A stretch of DNA of 64,000 nucleotides from Azophilus sp965200465 (GTDB taxonomy: Bacteria > Pseudomonadota > Gammaproteobacteria > Pseudomonadales > Azotimanducaceae). Each line of letters opens with the position of its first letter. The first letter of the stretch is position 1. The notes under the pieces were generated by a model. The model had not been told where the DNA came from. It saw only the letters and a list, made by a program, of their open reading frames with translations, and did no database searches. Shown piece by piece: positions 35,690 through 44,779 of the stretch. Location of the stretch: assembly GCA_965200465.1 (NCBI GenBank), contig OZ241358.1:2542001-2606000 (forward strand), read 5' to 3'. Made by a program: the position numbers and the translations under genes.

Positions 35690-36985
35690 CGATCTAATGC
35701 ATAGCTGGGCGACCATTTTTAACCCGCGCTCCACTGTGTGTGAGTGATCATCCATTCGGTCGCATCCATTGTCAAGCAGCCAGCTTCAAGCCGGCGCATT
35801 GACCATCCCTGAGCCGCTCATAGACCCGCGCAGGGCTGTCCCCACCCAAGGCCGCATGCGGACGCTCGTGATTGTAAAACTCGAACCAAGCGGCAATGAC
35901 GCGATGCGCATCAAGGCCGCCGGACAATTCATGCAGATACACCGCCTCCTGCTTGAGCGAACGCCATGTACGCTCAATGAACCGATTGTCCATCCAACGC
36001 CCCTTGTCGTCCATTGGGACCTGCGCCCCGCAGGACTGCACGGCGCACACGAAGTCGGCACTGGTGAACTGGACGCCTTGATCCGTGTTGAACATCTCCG
36101 GCGCCCGTCCAGCCGTGCGCAAGGCGTCCTGCAGCGCCGCCACGCAGAACTCCGAACCCATTCCACCGGATAGCCGCCAAGAAAGAATGCGGCGCGTGGC
36201 CCAGTCCATCACCGCGACCAAGTGCAGAAAGCCGCCCTGCACGGGGATGTAGGTGATGTCGGCGCACCACACTTGATCCGCCCGGTCAATGCGTAGTCCC
36301 GGGAAACACCTTGTGGGACGGCGCTTTGACGCTGGTGGACGGCTTTGGAGCCACGGCGACCAGTCCCATGATCCGCATCAGCCGGCGCACCCTGTTACGC
36401 CCAGCACGGATGCCCTCCCGCCGTAGCGCGAAGACCATTTGCCTTGCGCCGTACATGGGCCGGGACAGGTGCAGTTCGTCCATGCGGCGCATGAGCGTCA
36501 GGTCTCGTTCCGGCATGCGCTTAGGCACCGTGTATGCGGAGCGGCGGCTGATGCCGAGCAGTCGGCATTGCTGGGCAATGCTCATGGGGCCGTTCCATTC
36601 GAGCCGGGCGTGGCGTTCAGCATGGCTCATCGCCCTGATGCTCGGCAAAAAAAAATCCCGCTCCATCGTGAGTTCGCCGATTTTGGCGTGGAGGTCCTTG
36701 ATGAGCGCATCTTGGTTGGCTTCCGCCTTCGGCGTTGAGCCGAAGGCGTTCTTCATGTTCGCTTCGGCCAGCCGTCGCCAATCCCTGACCAGGGACGGGT
36801 CCACGCCGTGTCGTGCGGCGACGGCGTTCACTGTGTCCACGTCGCGCATGGCGTCCCTCGCCACCCTAGCCTTGAACTCTCTGGTGAAGGTTCTGCGTCC
36901 TCTTTTGTTGGCCATTTCCATGCCTCCTGAAGCATGGAGAACAGGTTAAGCCAATGTGCATAAAACCGAACCCACTTCTCTTTTG
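35690..36985 (-). mobile_element. IS3-family insertion sequence, non-functional copy
   Basis: The element contains an orfAB transposase (35772-36921, minus strand) that is interrupted by a frameshift. Approximate ends are set by similarity with the remnant at 11.5-11.8 kb on one side (the AACAGGTTAAGCCA/CCCACTTCT end) and by the end of the coding region on the other. The exact inverted repeats could not be fixed by eye. Confidence 0.7.
35772..36921 (-). pseudogene. IS3-family transposase, frameshifted
   Basis: OrfA (TFTREFKARVARDAMRD) is fused in frame to OrfB through a run of nine T residues (GAT-T9-GCC context on the minus strand), where IS3 elements normally need a programmed frameshift. 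OrfB has its DDE residues in WCADITYIP, FNTDQGVQF and the region MDNRFIERTWRSLKQE. Between HKVFP and GLRIDRADQVW about ten bases seem to be missing, and the frame changes at 36286, so an intact transposase cannot be made. An ATG at 36915 is the likely original start. Confidence 0.8.
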
Positions 36986-37019
36986 GAGGCTTGCCAGTAG
37001 GTTGCCAAGGCTTCGGCGG

Positions 37020-37110
37020 ATTGAAGCCCAAGGCGGCTTACGGCGTTGCGTGGGGCGCTAGTCAAGGTCAAGCGCCTTGGTTGCGGCGAACCGAAGGCTT
37101 GGGCTGGCCG
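37020..37110. repeat. Dispersed repeat shared with 45.9 kb
   Basis: The core CAAGCGCCTTGGTTGC-GCGAACCGA also occurs, with similar flanks, on the minus strand near 45920-45975 (TCAAGCGCCTTGGTTGCTGC). In both places translation in one frame gives QAPWL(R/L)RT. The two copies lie at the edges of the accessory stretch. No gene of its own was recognised. Confidence 0.5.
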
Positions 37111-37111
37111 G

Positions 37112-40100
37112 CTACCTGCCTTCAATGGCAAAGCCCATTGTGGAAAGGTTGGTTAGATGCCCGGTGGGGCTTTCCAACAAGCTCATGCCCTCAACCGAAT
37201 CGCCGGCGGTTATGAACAGTCGCCATTTGCCCGCGCCGTCGCCAAGGCTTCCGGTCAAGCCTTGCGTACCGCCTTCAAGGTCTTGCGCCGACAGGGTGCG
37301 GGCTTCGCCGGCGTTCAAGGTAAGTCGAACCGGCCCGGCGCTTGCGCCTTGGTCGTCAACGCCTTCGATTGAAACGCTCTCGGCGGACGCCCCAGTGTTC
37401 ACAAGCCGAAGGCTGCTGACTTGGCTGCGGTTCTGCCCCGGATTGAAGGTGTAAGCCGCAAGCCGTTCTTCGCCATCCCTAGGCAGCACGTCGTGCATGG
37501 CGGTAAGGAACCCGTCGCCTGTGCGAACGAACGAAAGCACCCGAACGGCCAATTCGGTTTCAAAGGCCAGTCTCCAATCGCCTTGAGTCGGGCTTCCCAC
37601 GCCCGCGTTGATGCCCTTGTTGGCGTTTCCGTTCTCAAGGTCGCCGGCGTTGAAGTGAAAGGCTTGGTTCGCGCCCAACCGAATTTCAATCGGGCTGGCG
37701 GCGTTCCCCGCATCGTCATACGCGAGAATGCGAACGCTGCCGGATTGGTTGGATTCGTTGATGATGCGAACGAAGCCTTGGCGCATTGAATCGGAGGCCG
37801 AAACCAACAATGGAAAGGTGCCGGCGGCAAGCTGCCTATCCCTATAGGCTGCGACTATGGGTGCCGCTGCGTTCAAGCTGCTCGCGGCGTCCGCGGGGCC
37901 GTCCGGCCCTCTTTCTGGGCTGCTTGCTTCCACGCCCATGGGGGCGGCGTCCTCGGCGTTCGGCGGGTAGGTTGCGCTTAGGTTGGAAAAGTAAGGCACC
38001 CGGCCCGCATACCTTTTTCCATGGTCCAAACACCTATCGTAGGTTGCCATGATTGTTCTCCAGCATTTCGCTTCATCCGGCCCAAAGGCCAGCTTGTTGA
38101 CGTAGCCGTAGTGGTGCTCGCCGTCACCTTCTTCGTTCCCCCACAGATCATATCGGTCGTGCCTTAGCCCCATGTTGTGGCCTATTTCATGGGCAAAGAT
38201 ATAGTTCAGCAAACCAGGCCCATTGACAACGCTAAAAGCACCAATCAGGTCGGCTATCCCGCCTATCCTCAAATCGTCGGACCATGTGACAAGGCTAACC
38301 AAGTCTGCGCCCAAGTTGTCGCGCAGCTCATGCAGTTCATCCAAATGCCCGTCGTCTTTTGTCCTCAGGCGGCAGAGGTCAACGGACGACAAGTAGTCTT
38401 CTTCGAGTTCTCTTCGGCAAGCATCGGTCATGGCGTCAACAACATCGCCTTCCGCCGCCTCAACGTAGTCAACTTCCCTCGCTCCGACCAGCCTAAGCCG
38501 CACCCTTGTTGCCCCGCTGCGGGCGTATGCGCCGTTCGTCCAGTCAACGGAATGCTGCGCTGCCATGCGCATGATGGCGGCGGCGGTTTTTCTCGGCACG
38601 GTGGCGCCAAGGGTCGCCTTTGCTTTCGGCGTGTACGCCACCAGCACGTCCACCTCGCCCACGCCGTCCGTGGGCGTTGCCGTGTGCGTTGACGGCGCCC
38701 GCTTTGCCGCTCCCAAGTCGGGGGGAACAACAACCGGCTCGGATAGATGGGGCTTCGGCGCATCCGGGTCGTTCTTCAGCAGCACATGAACGCCGTCCCC
38801 AAGGGGCAGGATTTCGTAGCTGGCGTCAGGCGTCCATACGGTGCCCATGATGCCTTGCGGCCCTTGCGTGAGCGTTACCGCGCTGTTCGGATCGTCTTCC
38901 AGACGCCCGGACAGCGAATGCCCCACCAGCGTAGCGGCGGCACTCTCCACGCTCAACACTAGGCGCATGGCGGGGCCAAAGTTCATCAACAACTCCGCCT
39001 CTCCGCTCTCCGCAACTTCGCGCACGGCATCCAAAAGACGCTGCGGGTTGTGGCGCACCATGCGGGGCTGCGCATCAAAGTTCGGGTTGCCTCCCCCGCC
39101 GGGGCGGGCGAAGGGGGGCGCATACAAACTCGCCTCGTGGTCTGCAATCGGCGTGAACAGGCCATCCGCGCCCAAGGCCGGCGCTGACGCCGAAGTCAGC
39201 ATGGCTGCGCCAACAAGCACCTGTCCTTCTTTGGCGACGCCGGGCGTGGAAAGGTTGGAAATATGCCCGGAAGCACTATCCAACAAGCTCATGCCCACAA
39301 CCGAATCGCCGGCGGTTATGAACAACCGCCATTTGCCCGCGCCGTCGCCAAGCCTGCCGGCCAAGCCTTGCGCACCACCTTCAAGGTCTTGCGCCGACAA
39401 GGTGCGGGCTTCGCCGGCGTTCAACGTAAGGCGAACCGGCCCGGCGAATTCGCCTTGGTCGTCAACGCCTTCGATTGAAACGCTCTCGGCGTCCGCCCCA
39501 GTGTTCGCCAAGCGAAGCCTGCTAATCCTGCTTGTGTTGCTGGCGGGGTTGAAGGTCAAAGCCGCAAGCCTGCCCTGGGCGTCCCTGGGCAGCACGTCAT
39601 GCATGGCCGTCAGGAACCCGTCGTTTGTGCGAACATAGTAAAGCAACCCTAGGCGCCAATCCTGTGAAACTTCCAATCGCCAATCGCCTTGTGCGGGGCT
39701 TCCTATGCCTTCGTCAATGCCCTTGCCGGCGTTTCCGTTCTCAAGGTCGCCGGCGTTGAAGTGAAAGGCTTGGTTCGCGCCCAACCGAATTGCTATCGGT
39801 TCGGCGGCGGTTCCCGCATCGTCGTATGCAGCAATGCGAACACGGCCGGTTTCGTAGAAATCGTTGATGATGCGAACAAAGCTCTGCCGCATTGGATCGG
39901 ATGCGGACACAAACAAAGGAATTTGGTTGTTGAAGGTGGTTTGGGAAAGGTCGTGCCCGCCCAACCTCAACTCAACATCGCTAGGAAGCCGGGCAAACAA
40001 CGGGTCATGCGCGGTCAATCCCACAAGGTCGTTAAATGCCAAGTCAAGGTATTCCAAGCTGGCAAGTCTGTCGAACACGCCGGCGGGCAACTCCGTCAAC

Positions 40101-40672
40101 TGGTTGTTGTCCAAGTAAAGCCGTCGCAAACTGGTCAATCTGTCGAACACGCCATCCGGCAACTCCGTCAACTGGTTTTGAGACAAGCCTAGTTCTAGCA
40201 GCCCGGTCAAGCCGTCGAACACGCCGGCAGGCAAGGTGGCCAAATGGCTGCCGCTCAAGTACAGAGTTTGCAGCTTGGTCAAGCCGTCGAACGCGCCGGC
40301 AGGCAACTCCGTCAACTGGTTGTCCGCCAAGCGAAGGGTTTGCAGTTCGGTCAGACTGTCGAACACGCCGGCAGGCAGCGAACACACGAACGCGCCGGCA
40401 GGCAGCGAACACAACTTGCCCCACAAGACAAGCCCTTGCAGGCTGGTCAAGCCGTCGAAGTCGCCTGCCTTCAAGAATTGTTTTACATTAGGGTTCAGAT
40501 TTGCAATAGGGTTCAGATTTACAACGCTCGCCAATTCTTGGGAACCCACGGCGGCGCAGTCGTCCACTTCAAGCGCTTCCATGATTGCGTCACGCACTTG
40601 CGGCGTTCTATCGCAAATGTTCGCATGGCCGAACGCGGGCAGCATGGCGAATGCTAGCAGCATGAACGCCAT
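37112..40672 (-). CDS. Secreted leucine-rich-repeat metzincin protease with duplicated beta domains
   Basis: About 1186 residues from the ATG at 40672. A signal peptide (MAFMLLAFAMLPAFGHA) is followed by 5-6 leucine-rich repeats of 24 residues (LTELPAGVFDRL type, about 70-240). A beta domain of ~200 residues follows, then a spacer, then a zinc metalloprotease domain with HEIGHNMGLRHD (metzincin HExxHxxGxxH), and a second copy of the beta domain at the C-terminus. The protein is probably exported and digests surface or host proteins, with the repeats giving recognition. The longer frame to 40756 overlaps the neighbouring gene and is not used. Confidence 0.85.
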   Translation of the reverse strand: MAFMLLAFAMLPAFGHANICDRTPQVRDAIMEALEVDDCAAVGSQELASVVNLNPIANLNPNVKQFLKAGDFDGLTSLQGLVLWGKLCSLPAGAFVCSLPAGVFDSLTELQTLRLADNQLTELPAGAFDGLTKLQTLYLSGSHLATLPAGVFDGLTGLLELGLSQNQLTELPDGVFDRLTSLRRLYLDNNQLTELPAGVFDRLASLEYLDLAFNDLVGLTAHDPLFARLPSDVELRLGGHDLSQTTFNNQIPLFVSASDPMRQSFVRIINDFYETGRVRIAAYDDAGTAAEPIAIRLGANQAFHFNAGDLENGNAGKGIDEGIGSPAQGDWRLEVSQDWRLGLLYYVRTNDGFLTAMHDVLPRDAQGRLAALTFNPASNTSRISRLRLANTGADAESVSIEGVDDQGEFAGPVRLTLNAGEARTLSAQDLEGGAQGLAGRLGDGAGKWRLFITAGDSVVGMSLLDSASGHISNLSTPGVAKEGQVLVGAAMLTSASAPALGADGLFTPIADHEASLYAPPFARPGGGGNPNFDAQPRMVRHNPQRLLDAVREVAESGEAELLMNFGPAMRLVLSVESAAATLVGHSLSGRLEDDPNSAVTLTQGPQGIMGTVWTPDASYEILPLGDGVHVLLKNDPDAPKPHLSEPVVVPPDLGAAKRAPSTHTATPTDGVGEVDVLVAYTPKAKATLGATVPRKTAAAIMRMAAQHSVDWTNGAYARSGATRVRLRLVGAREVDYVEAAEGDVVDAMTDACRRELEEDYLSSVDLCRLRTKDDGHLDELHELRDNLGADLVSLVTWSDDLRIGGIADLIGAFSVVNGPGLLNYIFAHEIGHNMGLRHDRYDLWGNEEGDGEHHYGYVNKLAFGPDEAKCWRTIMATYDRCLDHGKRYAGRVPYFSNLSATYPPNAEDAAPMGVEASSPERGPDGPADAASSLNAAAPIVAAYRDRQLAAGTFPLLVSASDSMRQGFVRIINESNQSGSVRILAYDDAGNAASPIEIRLGANQAFHFNAGDLENGNANKGINAGVGSPTQGDWRLAFETELAVRVLSFVRTGDGFLTAMHDVLPRDGEERLAAYTFNPGQNRSQVSSLRLVNTGASAESVSIEGVDDQGASAGPVRLTLNAGEARTLSAQDLEGGTQGLTGSLGDGAGKWRLFITAGDSVEGMSLLESPTGHLTNLSTMGFAIEGR
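37148..37810. repeat. C-terminal copy of the ~660-bp domain repeat in the protease gene
   Basis: Encodes the second beta domain (SASDSMRQGFVRIIN ... NLSTMG). It matches the copy at 39253-39917 in the same orientation at about three quarters of residues, with long identical runs such as GANQAFHFNAGDLENGNA. Boundaries were estimated by eye. Confidence 0.8.
39253..39917. repeat. N-terminal copy of the ~660-bp domain repeat in the protease gene
   Basis: Encodes the first beta domain (SASDPMRQSFVRIIN ... NLSTPG). The pair are direct repeats about 2.1 kb apart, enclosing the metalloprotease domain, so recombination between them would delete that domain in frame. Confidence 0.8.
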
Positions 40673-40682
40673 CGGTTGACTG

Positions 40683-41282
40683 TTAAAAGTCTGCGCCGAC
40701 AGCGGCTTTTCCATTTTCTTCGCATTCCCCGAAGTTGGAAAAATCATAGACCACACTTATTACGTTGGCTTGTACGATAATCCCAATTTCGTCAATCCCT
40801 TTTGGCAAGTCAACGGCATGGTAGCCTCTCTTGCGTAACGCGCTTGGAATAGGCCCCACCTTCCATTGTGTTGCTAGTTGGCGTTCACCGCGTTTAACCG
40901 CCATTAGCCAATCCCCCTGTCTTTTCCATATGGAATTTGGCAGCAGACGATCAGTTGTGCCGGAAGGTTTCCCGTATTTGCGCTCCACATAACCGACCAA
41001 TTCCCTGAACTTTGCTTTATGCAGCGTCCCGTAGTTGTCGGGCGAGTTGATGCGAACTTGACCCGACAACCTGCAAATTCCCGTGGCCGGCGTCCACCAC
41101 ACACCAAGCGGGTCAAACAAGGCGTGATCGACACTCGAAACAGAAACGCCAGCAACTTGCTCTACGGGTTCTTGCTCTACGGCCTGCCCCATGCAGTAGC
41201 CGAATGCGCATGGCTTTGCTTCGTCGGCGAACGCCGGCAGCATGGCGAACGCTGGCAGCATGAACGCCAGTAGCGTTTTCAT
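40683..41282 (-). CDS. Secreted protein with signal peptide like that of the protease
   Basis: 199 residues from the ATG at 41282 (CGGAG before it); the longer frame to 41396 has no support. The signal peptide KTLLAFMLPAFAMLPAFADE is nearly identical in protein and DNA to that of the adjacent protease. The mature part (CAFGYCMGQAVEQEPVEQV, CRLSGQVRI, LVGYVERKYGKP) is not recognised; two cysteines near the start could form a disulfide. It ends a few bases before the protease start, so the genes are probably one transcript. Confidence 0.7.
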   Translation of the reverse strand: MKTLLAFMLPAFAMLPAFADEAKPCAFGYCMGQAVEQEPVEQVAGVSVSSVDHALFDPLGVWWTPATGICRLSGQVRINSPDNYGTLHKAKFRELVGYVERKYGKPSGTTDRLLPNSIWKRQGDWLMAVKRGERQLATQWKVGPIPSALRKRGYHAVDLPKGIDEIGIIVQANVISVVYDFSNFGECEENGKAAVGADF

Positions 41283-41325
41283 TGTCAATCTCCGTTGGTT
41301 GATGGCGCAGCCATCAAACCGAAAC

Positions 41326-41814
41326 CTAATCGGAAGATACGCCCGGCAAGTTTGGGCACTGCGGGTTGGATGGCAAGGTGAACTCAAAATCATCATGGGC
41401 CGTGTTCAAGCCCCACCATTCGCCATCATCATGCGCATAGCCTACGCCGAAGCGCAAGTTCAACCAAGCGGGAACGGTCTCGTCGCTTCGTCTAACAAAC
41501 AATGGGCCGTAAAAAACGCACCAATCTTTCCCCTCTTGCGTTCTCTCTTGCCATTGGCCATCCGCGCCGTCGTAGCCGGGGTCGTCAGCGTTGGGGCAAG
41601 CGCCATTTCCCTTTTCGTGCCATTCCAAGGAAAACCGAGTGTAACCGTCGGGGTCTTGGTAGTTGTCATACCTATCCCAAGACACTTCAACGCAAATCCA
41701 ATCGCCCACAATCTCGGTCTTGGTGGGGGGAACCTGTCTGACTTAGGCAAAGGCTTCGCCTACGGTCAACAAAGCGCCCAACGCCATCAAAGACAGCAAA
41801 GCAGGATTGCGCAT
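41326..41814 (-). pseudogene. Secreted-protein gene with an in-frame stop after the signal peptide
   Basis: From an ATG at 41814 (GGAGA before it) a signal peptide LLSLMALGALLTVGEAFA is encoded and ends at an Ala-x-Ala site. The next codon is TAA (41743-41745). Beyond it the same frame is open for 138 codons (VRQVPPTKTEIVGDWICVEV, later WCVFYGPLFVRRSDE) with several Cys and Trp residues, as in a folded secreted domain. A single base change (CAA to TAA) would explain it. An internal start at 41709 would give a protein without export signal. Unless the stop is read through, the gene is dead. Confidence 0.7.
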
Positions 41815-41852
41815 AAGAAATCTCCGTTGGTTGAATGCGGCCGGGCCGTCCC

Positions 41853-42965
41853 CTAGGCACGGGTTCCCGTCAACTTGGCGTCGCCGAACGCGCCGAGCTT
41901 GACGTTGCCGCTGATTTCGTCGCCCTTGACGGTGGCGGAGAACTCCAGGGTCATGGCCATGGGGGTGGTGATGTCCGCCTTCCAAGCCAGCGAGTTGCCG
42001 TTCACCGTGCCGTCCTTGATTTCGATCTCGCCGTGGTTGCCGATTAGCTTGCCTGTCAGCACGTTGCCGTCCGTATTCAGCAGCAACGTGTTGCCCTGCA
42101 GCGCCCCATCGGGCGTTTCCGTGAGGGTGTTCCATTTGGTGAAATTCTTCTTCTTCTTTCCCTTTTTCTTCTTCTTTTTCTTCTCTTTTTTGGGTGACTT
42201 CCCGGGAATCTGCGATGGCGCTTCGCCTAGTTCTCCAGCTTCCAAAGCAACGCGCAGATAAGCAACAAGAAGAGTTGCGGGAACGGTGATCCGATATGCG
42301 GGGCCGGCGACAAGGTCCACAACGTCCTTGACCAACCAAGCGGTAAGTATCACGTTAAGCCCCGGTATGACTTTTCCCAAGCTACGGGTCAACATGGTGT
42401 TCCACGCAAAAGGCAATCCTCTGCCAAACAAGTTTCTTGCAACGGTATTGGCCACCTTAAGGGCTATTGGGTATGGTGCGAACCCGGCGCGCTTGAAGGT
42501 GGTTCGCATGGCAAGTAAAACCGCATCGCGTTTGTAGCTGGTTGGTTCGATGTCAAGGTCTTCACAAAACGCCTTCAGGTCGCCTTCAGGCATTTTCAGA
42601 ATGCCGTCCTCCAGCATCTTCTCCATAAGGCATTTTTCAAGGTACGGAACGCTGGAATTCTTGTTGTAGTTCACTTTCTGCCTTTTGCAAACATCAAGCA
42701 GAATCTCCCGGTAAAGCACTCCTTCGCCGCCCCTTGCAGTGGACGCGAAGGAGTTGCCGCCGAAGAGCTGCAACTCTTCTGCGATCAACTCCCAGTATTG
42801 ATGATGGTCGGGGTTGTGTTTCTTGTACTCGTAACTCAGCGTCAACATCTCCGCCCAACGGGACTTCCCATCCTTCGGGTCCTTGATCATGAGCTGCACT
42901 AGGGGATCAAGGTGTTCGCTGGGCACCTTTTCCAAGAAAGCCAAATCCGCGTCTTGTCGGTACAT
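41853..42965 (-). CDS. YaaW-like protein with polylysine linker and C-terminal beta domain
   Basis: 370 residues from the ATG at 42965. The N-terminal two thirds (YRQDADLAFLEKVPSEHLDP, then LDIEPTSYKRDAVLLAMRT) match the YaaW/UPF0174 type with DUF3944 and a UbiqCytC-chaperone-like region. A run of lysines follows (SPKKEKKKKKKKGKKKK). The end is a small beta domain (TPDGALQGNTLLLNTDGNVL ... GNVKLGAFGDAKLTGTRA) of a kind usually seen on secreted enzymes. The mix of an intracellular-type N-terminus with that domain is odd. No export signal is seen. Function unknown. Confidence 0.75.
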   Translation of the reverse strand: MYRQDADLAFLEKVPSEHLDPLVQLMIKDPKDGKSRWAEMLTLSYEYKKHNPDHHQYWELIAEELQLFGGNSFASTARGGEGVLYREILLDVCKRQKVNYNKNSSVPYLEKCLMEKMLEDGILKMPEGDLKAFCEDLDIEPTSYKRDAVLLAMRTTFKRAGFAPYPIALKVANTVARNLFGRGLPFAWNTMLTRSLGKVIPGLNVILTAWLVKDVVDLVAGPAYRITVPATLLVAYLRVALEAGELGEAPSQIPGKSPKKEKKKKKKKGKKKKNFTKWNTLTETPDGALQGNTLLLNTDGNVLTGKLIGNHGEIEIKDGTVNGNSLAWKADITTPMAMTLEFSATVKGDEISGNVKLGAFGDAKLTGTRA

Positions 42966-43201
42966 GGTCGCGCAACTCCATAGTGGTTGTGATTCGGGCA
43001 TTTGACCATGCGGCTTGCCCCGAAAAGTGGAGATATTGTGGAGATTGCTGCTGTTGGTTGCGGGGGTCAATTCGCCTTCGCAGTGCGTACACGGCCCTAG
43101 ATGGCCCTGTCGCGCCGCGTGGCGTTCGCTAAGGCTAGGCAGTAGGCAGCCCTAGGTTCAAGCCGGAAAAAACCGCTGGCGAAGCCGTGGGGCTGGCAGG
43201 C

Positions 43202-43226
43202 AAAAAAAAGGGCGCATGGTGCGCCC
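43202..43226 (-). terminator. Rho-independent terminator after the integrase gene
   Basis: On the minus strand, GGGCGCA-CCA-TGCGCCC is followed by T8. It lies 22 bases past the integrase stop and fits a terminator for that gene. Confidence 0.85.
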
Positions 43227-43247
43227 CCCATGAAATCAACGTACCCG

Positions 43248-44413
43248 CTAACGGGTCAGATAATCGGCCCATGCCTGCATCAACGGGCGGCGTTGCTCCA
43301 AAAGGTCGGTTCGGTTGTAGGCGGCTTCGGTTGCGTTGCGAACCTTATGCGCCAAGGCTCTCTCCAGCAGGTCATGCGAGTAGCCTTGTTCCGAACCCCA
43401 ATCCCGAAAGCTGCTGCGAAACCCGTGGTTGGTTGCCTCAATCCCCAAGGGTTCGCGCAAGCGGTCTTTGCCGAAGCGATTCTCGGCGACGGGCTTGCCG
43501 GCAACAACAAACACAATGTCGCCATCATGCAGCTTGCGGGCTTGCTTCAAGACGGCGATTGCGCGGTCAGAGAGAGGCACTCGGTGGGGTTCGCCCATTT
43601 TCATGCCCTCGCCCGGTACGCTCCACACCTTGGCGTCAAGGTCAATGTCGCTCCACTTCGCGTTGCGGGCGTTGCCCAACCGAACGGCGGTCAACACCAT
43701 GAATTCAAAGGCGAACTTGACCGGCTCAACAACGAAGTTCGCGCCGCGCACCTTGGCCACGGCTTTGGCCACGTCGCCATTGTGCAGTGCGGCATGGTGC
43801 TTGCCTTGGGCTTGACCCTTGGGGATGGCGGCCATGATGTCGTCCATGGGGTTGTCGCGCCTGTAGCCATGCGCCCTTGCCCAGGCGAACACCTTGCGGA
43901 TTCTGTCGCGCATTTGCTCGCCGGTGCGCCGCTTGGTTGCGAACAGAGGCTCAAGGATGGCTAGAAGCTGCCAAGGCTCAATCACGCTCACGGGGAAGCT
44001 GGCTATGGGCTGGCAGTAGGTCGCCATGCCGCTTCGCCAAGCCCGTTCGGTTTTGGCGCCGTCCTTGTAGCCCGGTAGCCCGGCGCATGGCGGGCTATCA
44101 CCTTGTCGGCGGCCTCGGCGAAGGTGGGCGCCTTAGCCATGCGCCGTTGCCGCAAGGCCGCCATGCGCGGATTCTCGCCCGCCTTGGCCAAGGCGTGGTT
44201 GCGTTCGGCGGCTTTGCGGGCGTCTTCCAGCTTGACCTTGCGGGCGTTGCCCAAGCCTAGGTTGTGCGGGCGGCCGCCGAAGAAAAGCCTTTGGCGGAAT
44301 TTCTTCGCGCCGGTCGGCGAGACCACAAGGTGCAGGCCGTGGCCGCCGCGGCCGTCGCCGAAGCTGCCGGGCTTGGCTTGGGCGTTGACGAATGATTGAG
44401 TGAGCTTAGGCAT
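43248..44413 (-). pseudogene. Tyrosine-recombinase integrase, split by an 8-bp duplication
   Basis: Two ORFs (44003-44413 and 43248-44027) together give a normal-length integrase. The first has the N-terminal SAM-like/arm region (KPGSFGDGRGGHGLHLVVSP). The second has the catalytic part with Arg in TAVRLGNARNAKW, HGFRSSFRDW and HKVRNATEAAY. At 44067-44082 GTAGCCCG is present twice in a row, and removing one copy restores the frame (HAPGYKDGAKTERAW). The enzyme is therefore inactive. No attachment site was found next to it, and the tRNA-Leu is 2 kb away facing the other way. Confidence 0.85.
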
Positions 44414-44453
44414 GGCGGCGGGCGCTGGGAAAGCGGATGCCTTGGGCTTGTGC

Positions 44454-44475
44454 TATCGCGTCTCGATATGCGATA
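44454..44475. promoter_or_regulatory. Inverted repeat TATCGC-N10-GCGATA before higB
   Basis: The repeat ends 10 bases before the higB ATG, with GATATGC repeated directly. This position suits a HigA-bound operator controlling the toxin-antitoxin pair. Confidence 0.5.
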
Positions 44476-44485
44476 TGCTAGGGGC

Positions 44486-44767
44486 ATGATTCGGAGTTTC
44501 CGCTGCAAGGATACGAAGCGGCTTGCCGCCGGCCATCGGGTCAGGCGCTTCATCGCCATTGAGCGCGTCGCTCAGCGCAAGCTGGCCCAACTGGAAGCCG
44601 CCGCCACACTGGGCTTTCTAAGGGCGCCTCCGGGCAATCGGCTCGAAGCGCTCAAGGGAAACCGAAGCGGCACCTACAGCATCCGGATCAACGATCAATG
44701 GCGGCTGTGCTTCCGCTTTGAGGACGGAAACGCCTATGACGCAGAAATTGTTAACTATCATCGTTGA
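44486..44767 (+). CDS. higB: HigB-type toxin
   Basis: 93 residues of the RelE/HigB fold: IRSFRCKDTKRLAAG at the start, ALKGNRSGTYSIRINDQWRL in the middle and a His-containing end (IVNYHR). HigB cuts mRNA at the ribosome. The ATG has AGGGGC before it; the longer frame from 44396 overlaps the integrase pseudogene. As usual for hig loci the toxin gene comes first and the antitoxin gene follows, 12 bases on. Confidence 0.88.
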   Translation: MIRSFRCKDTKRLAAGHRVRRFIAIERVAQRKLAQLEAAATLGFLRAPPGNRLEALKGNRSGTYSIRINDQWRLCFRFEDGNAYDAEIVNYHR

Positions 44768-44779
44768 AGGAGCGATGCC

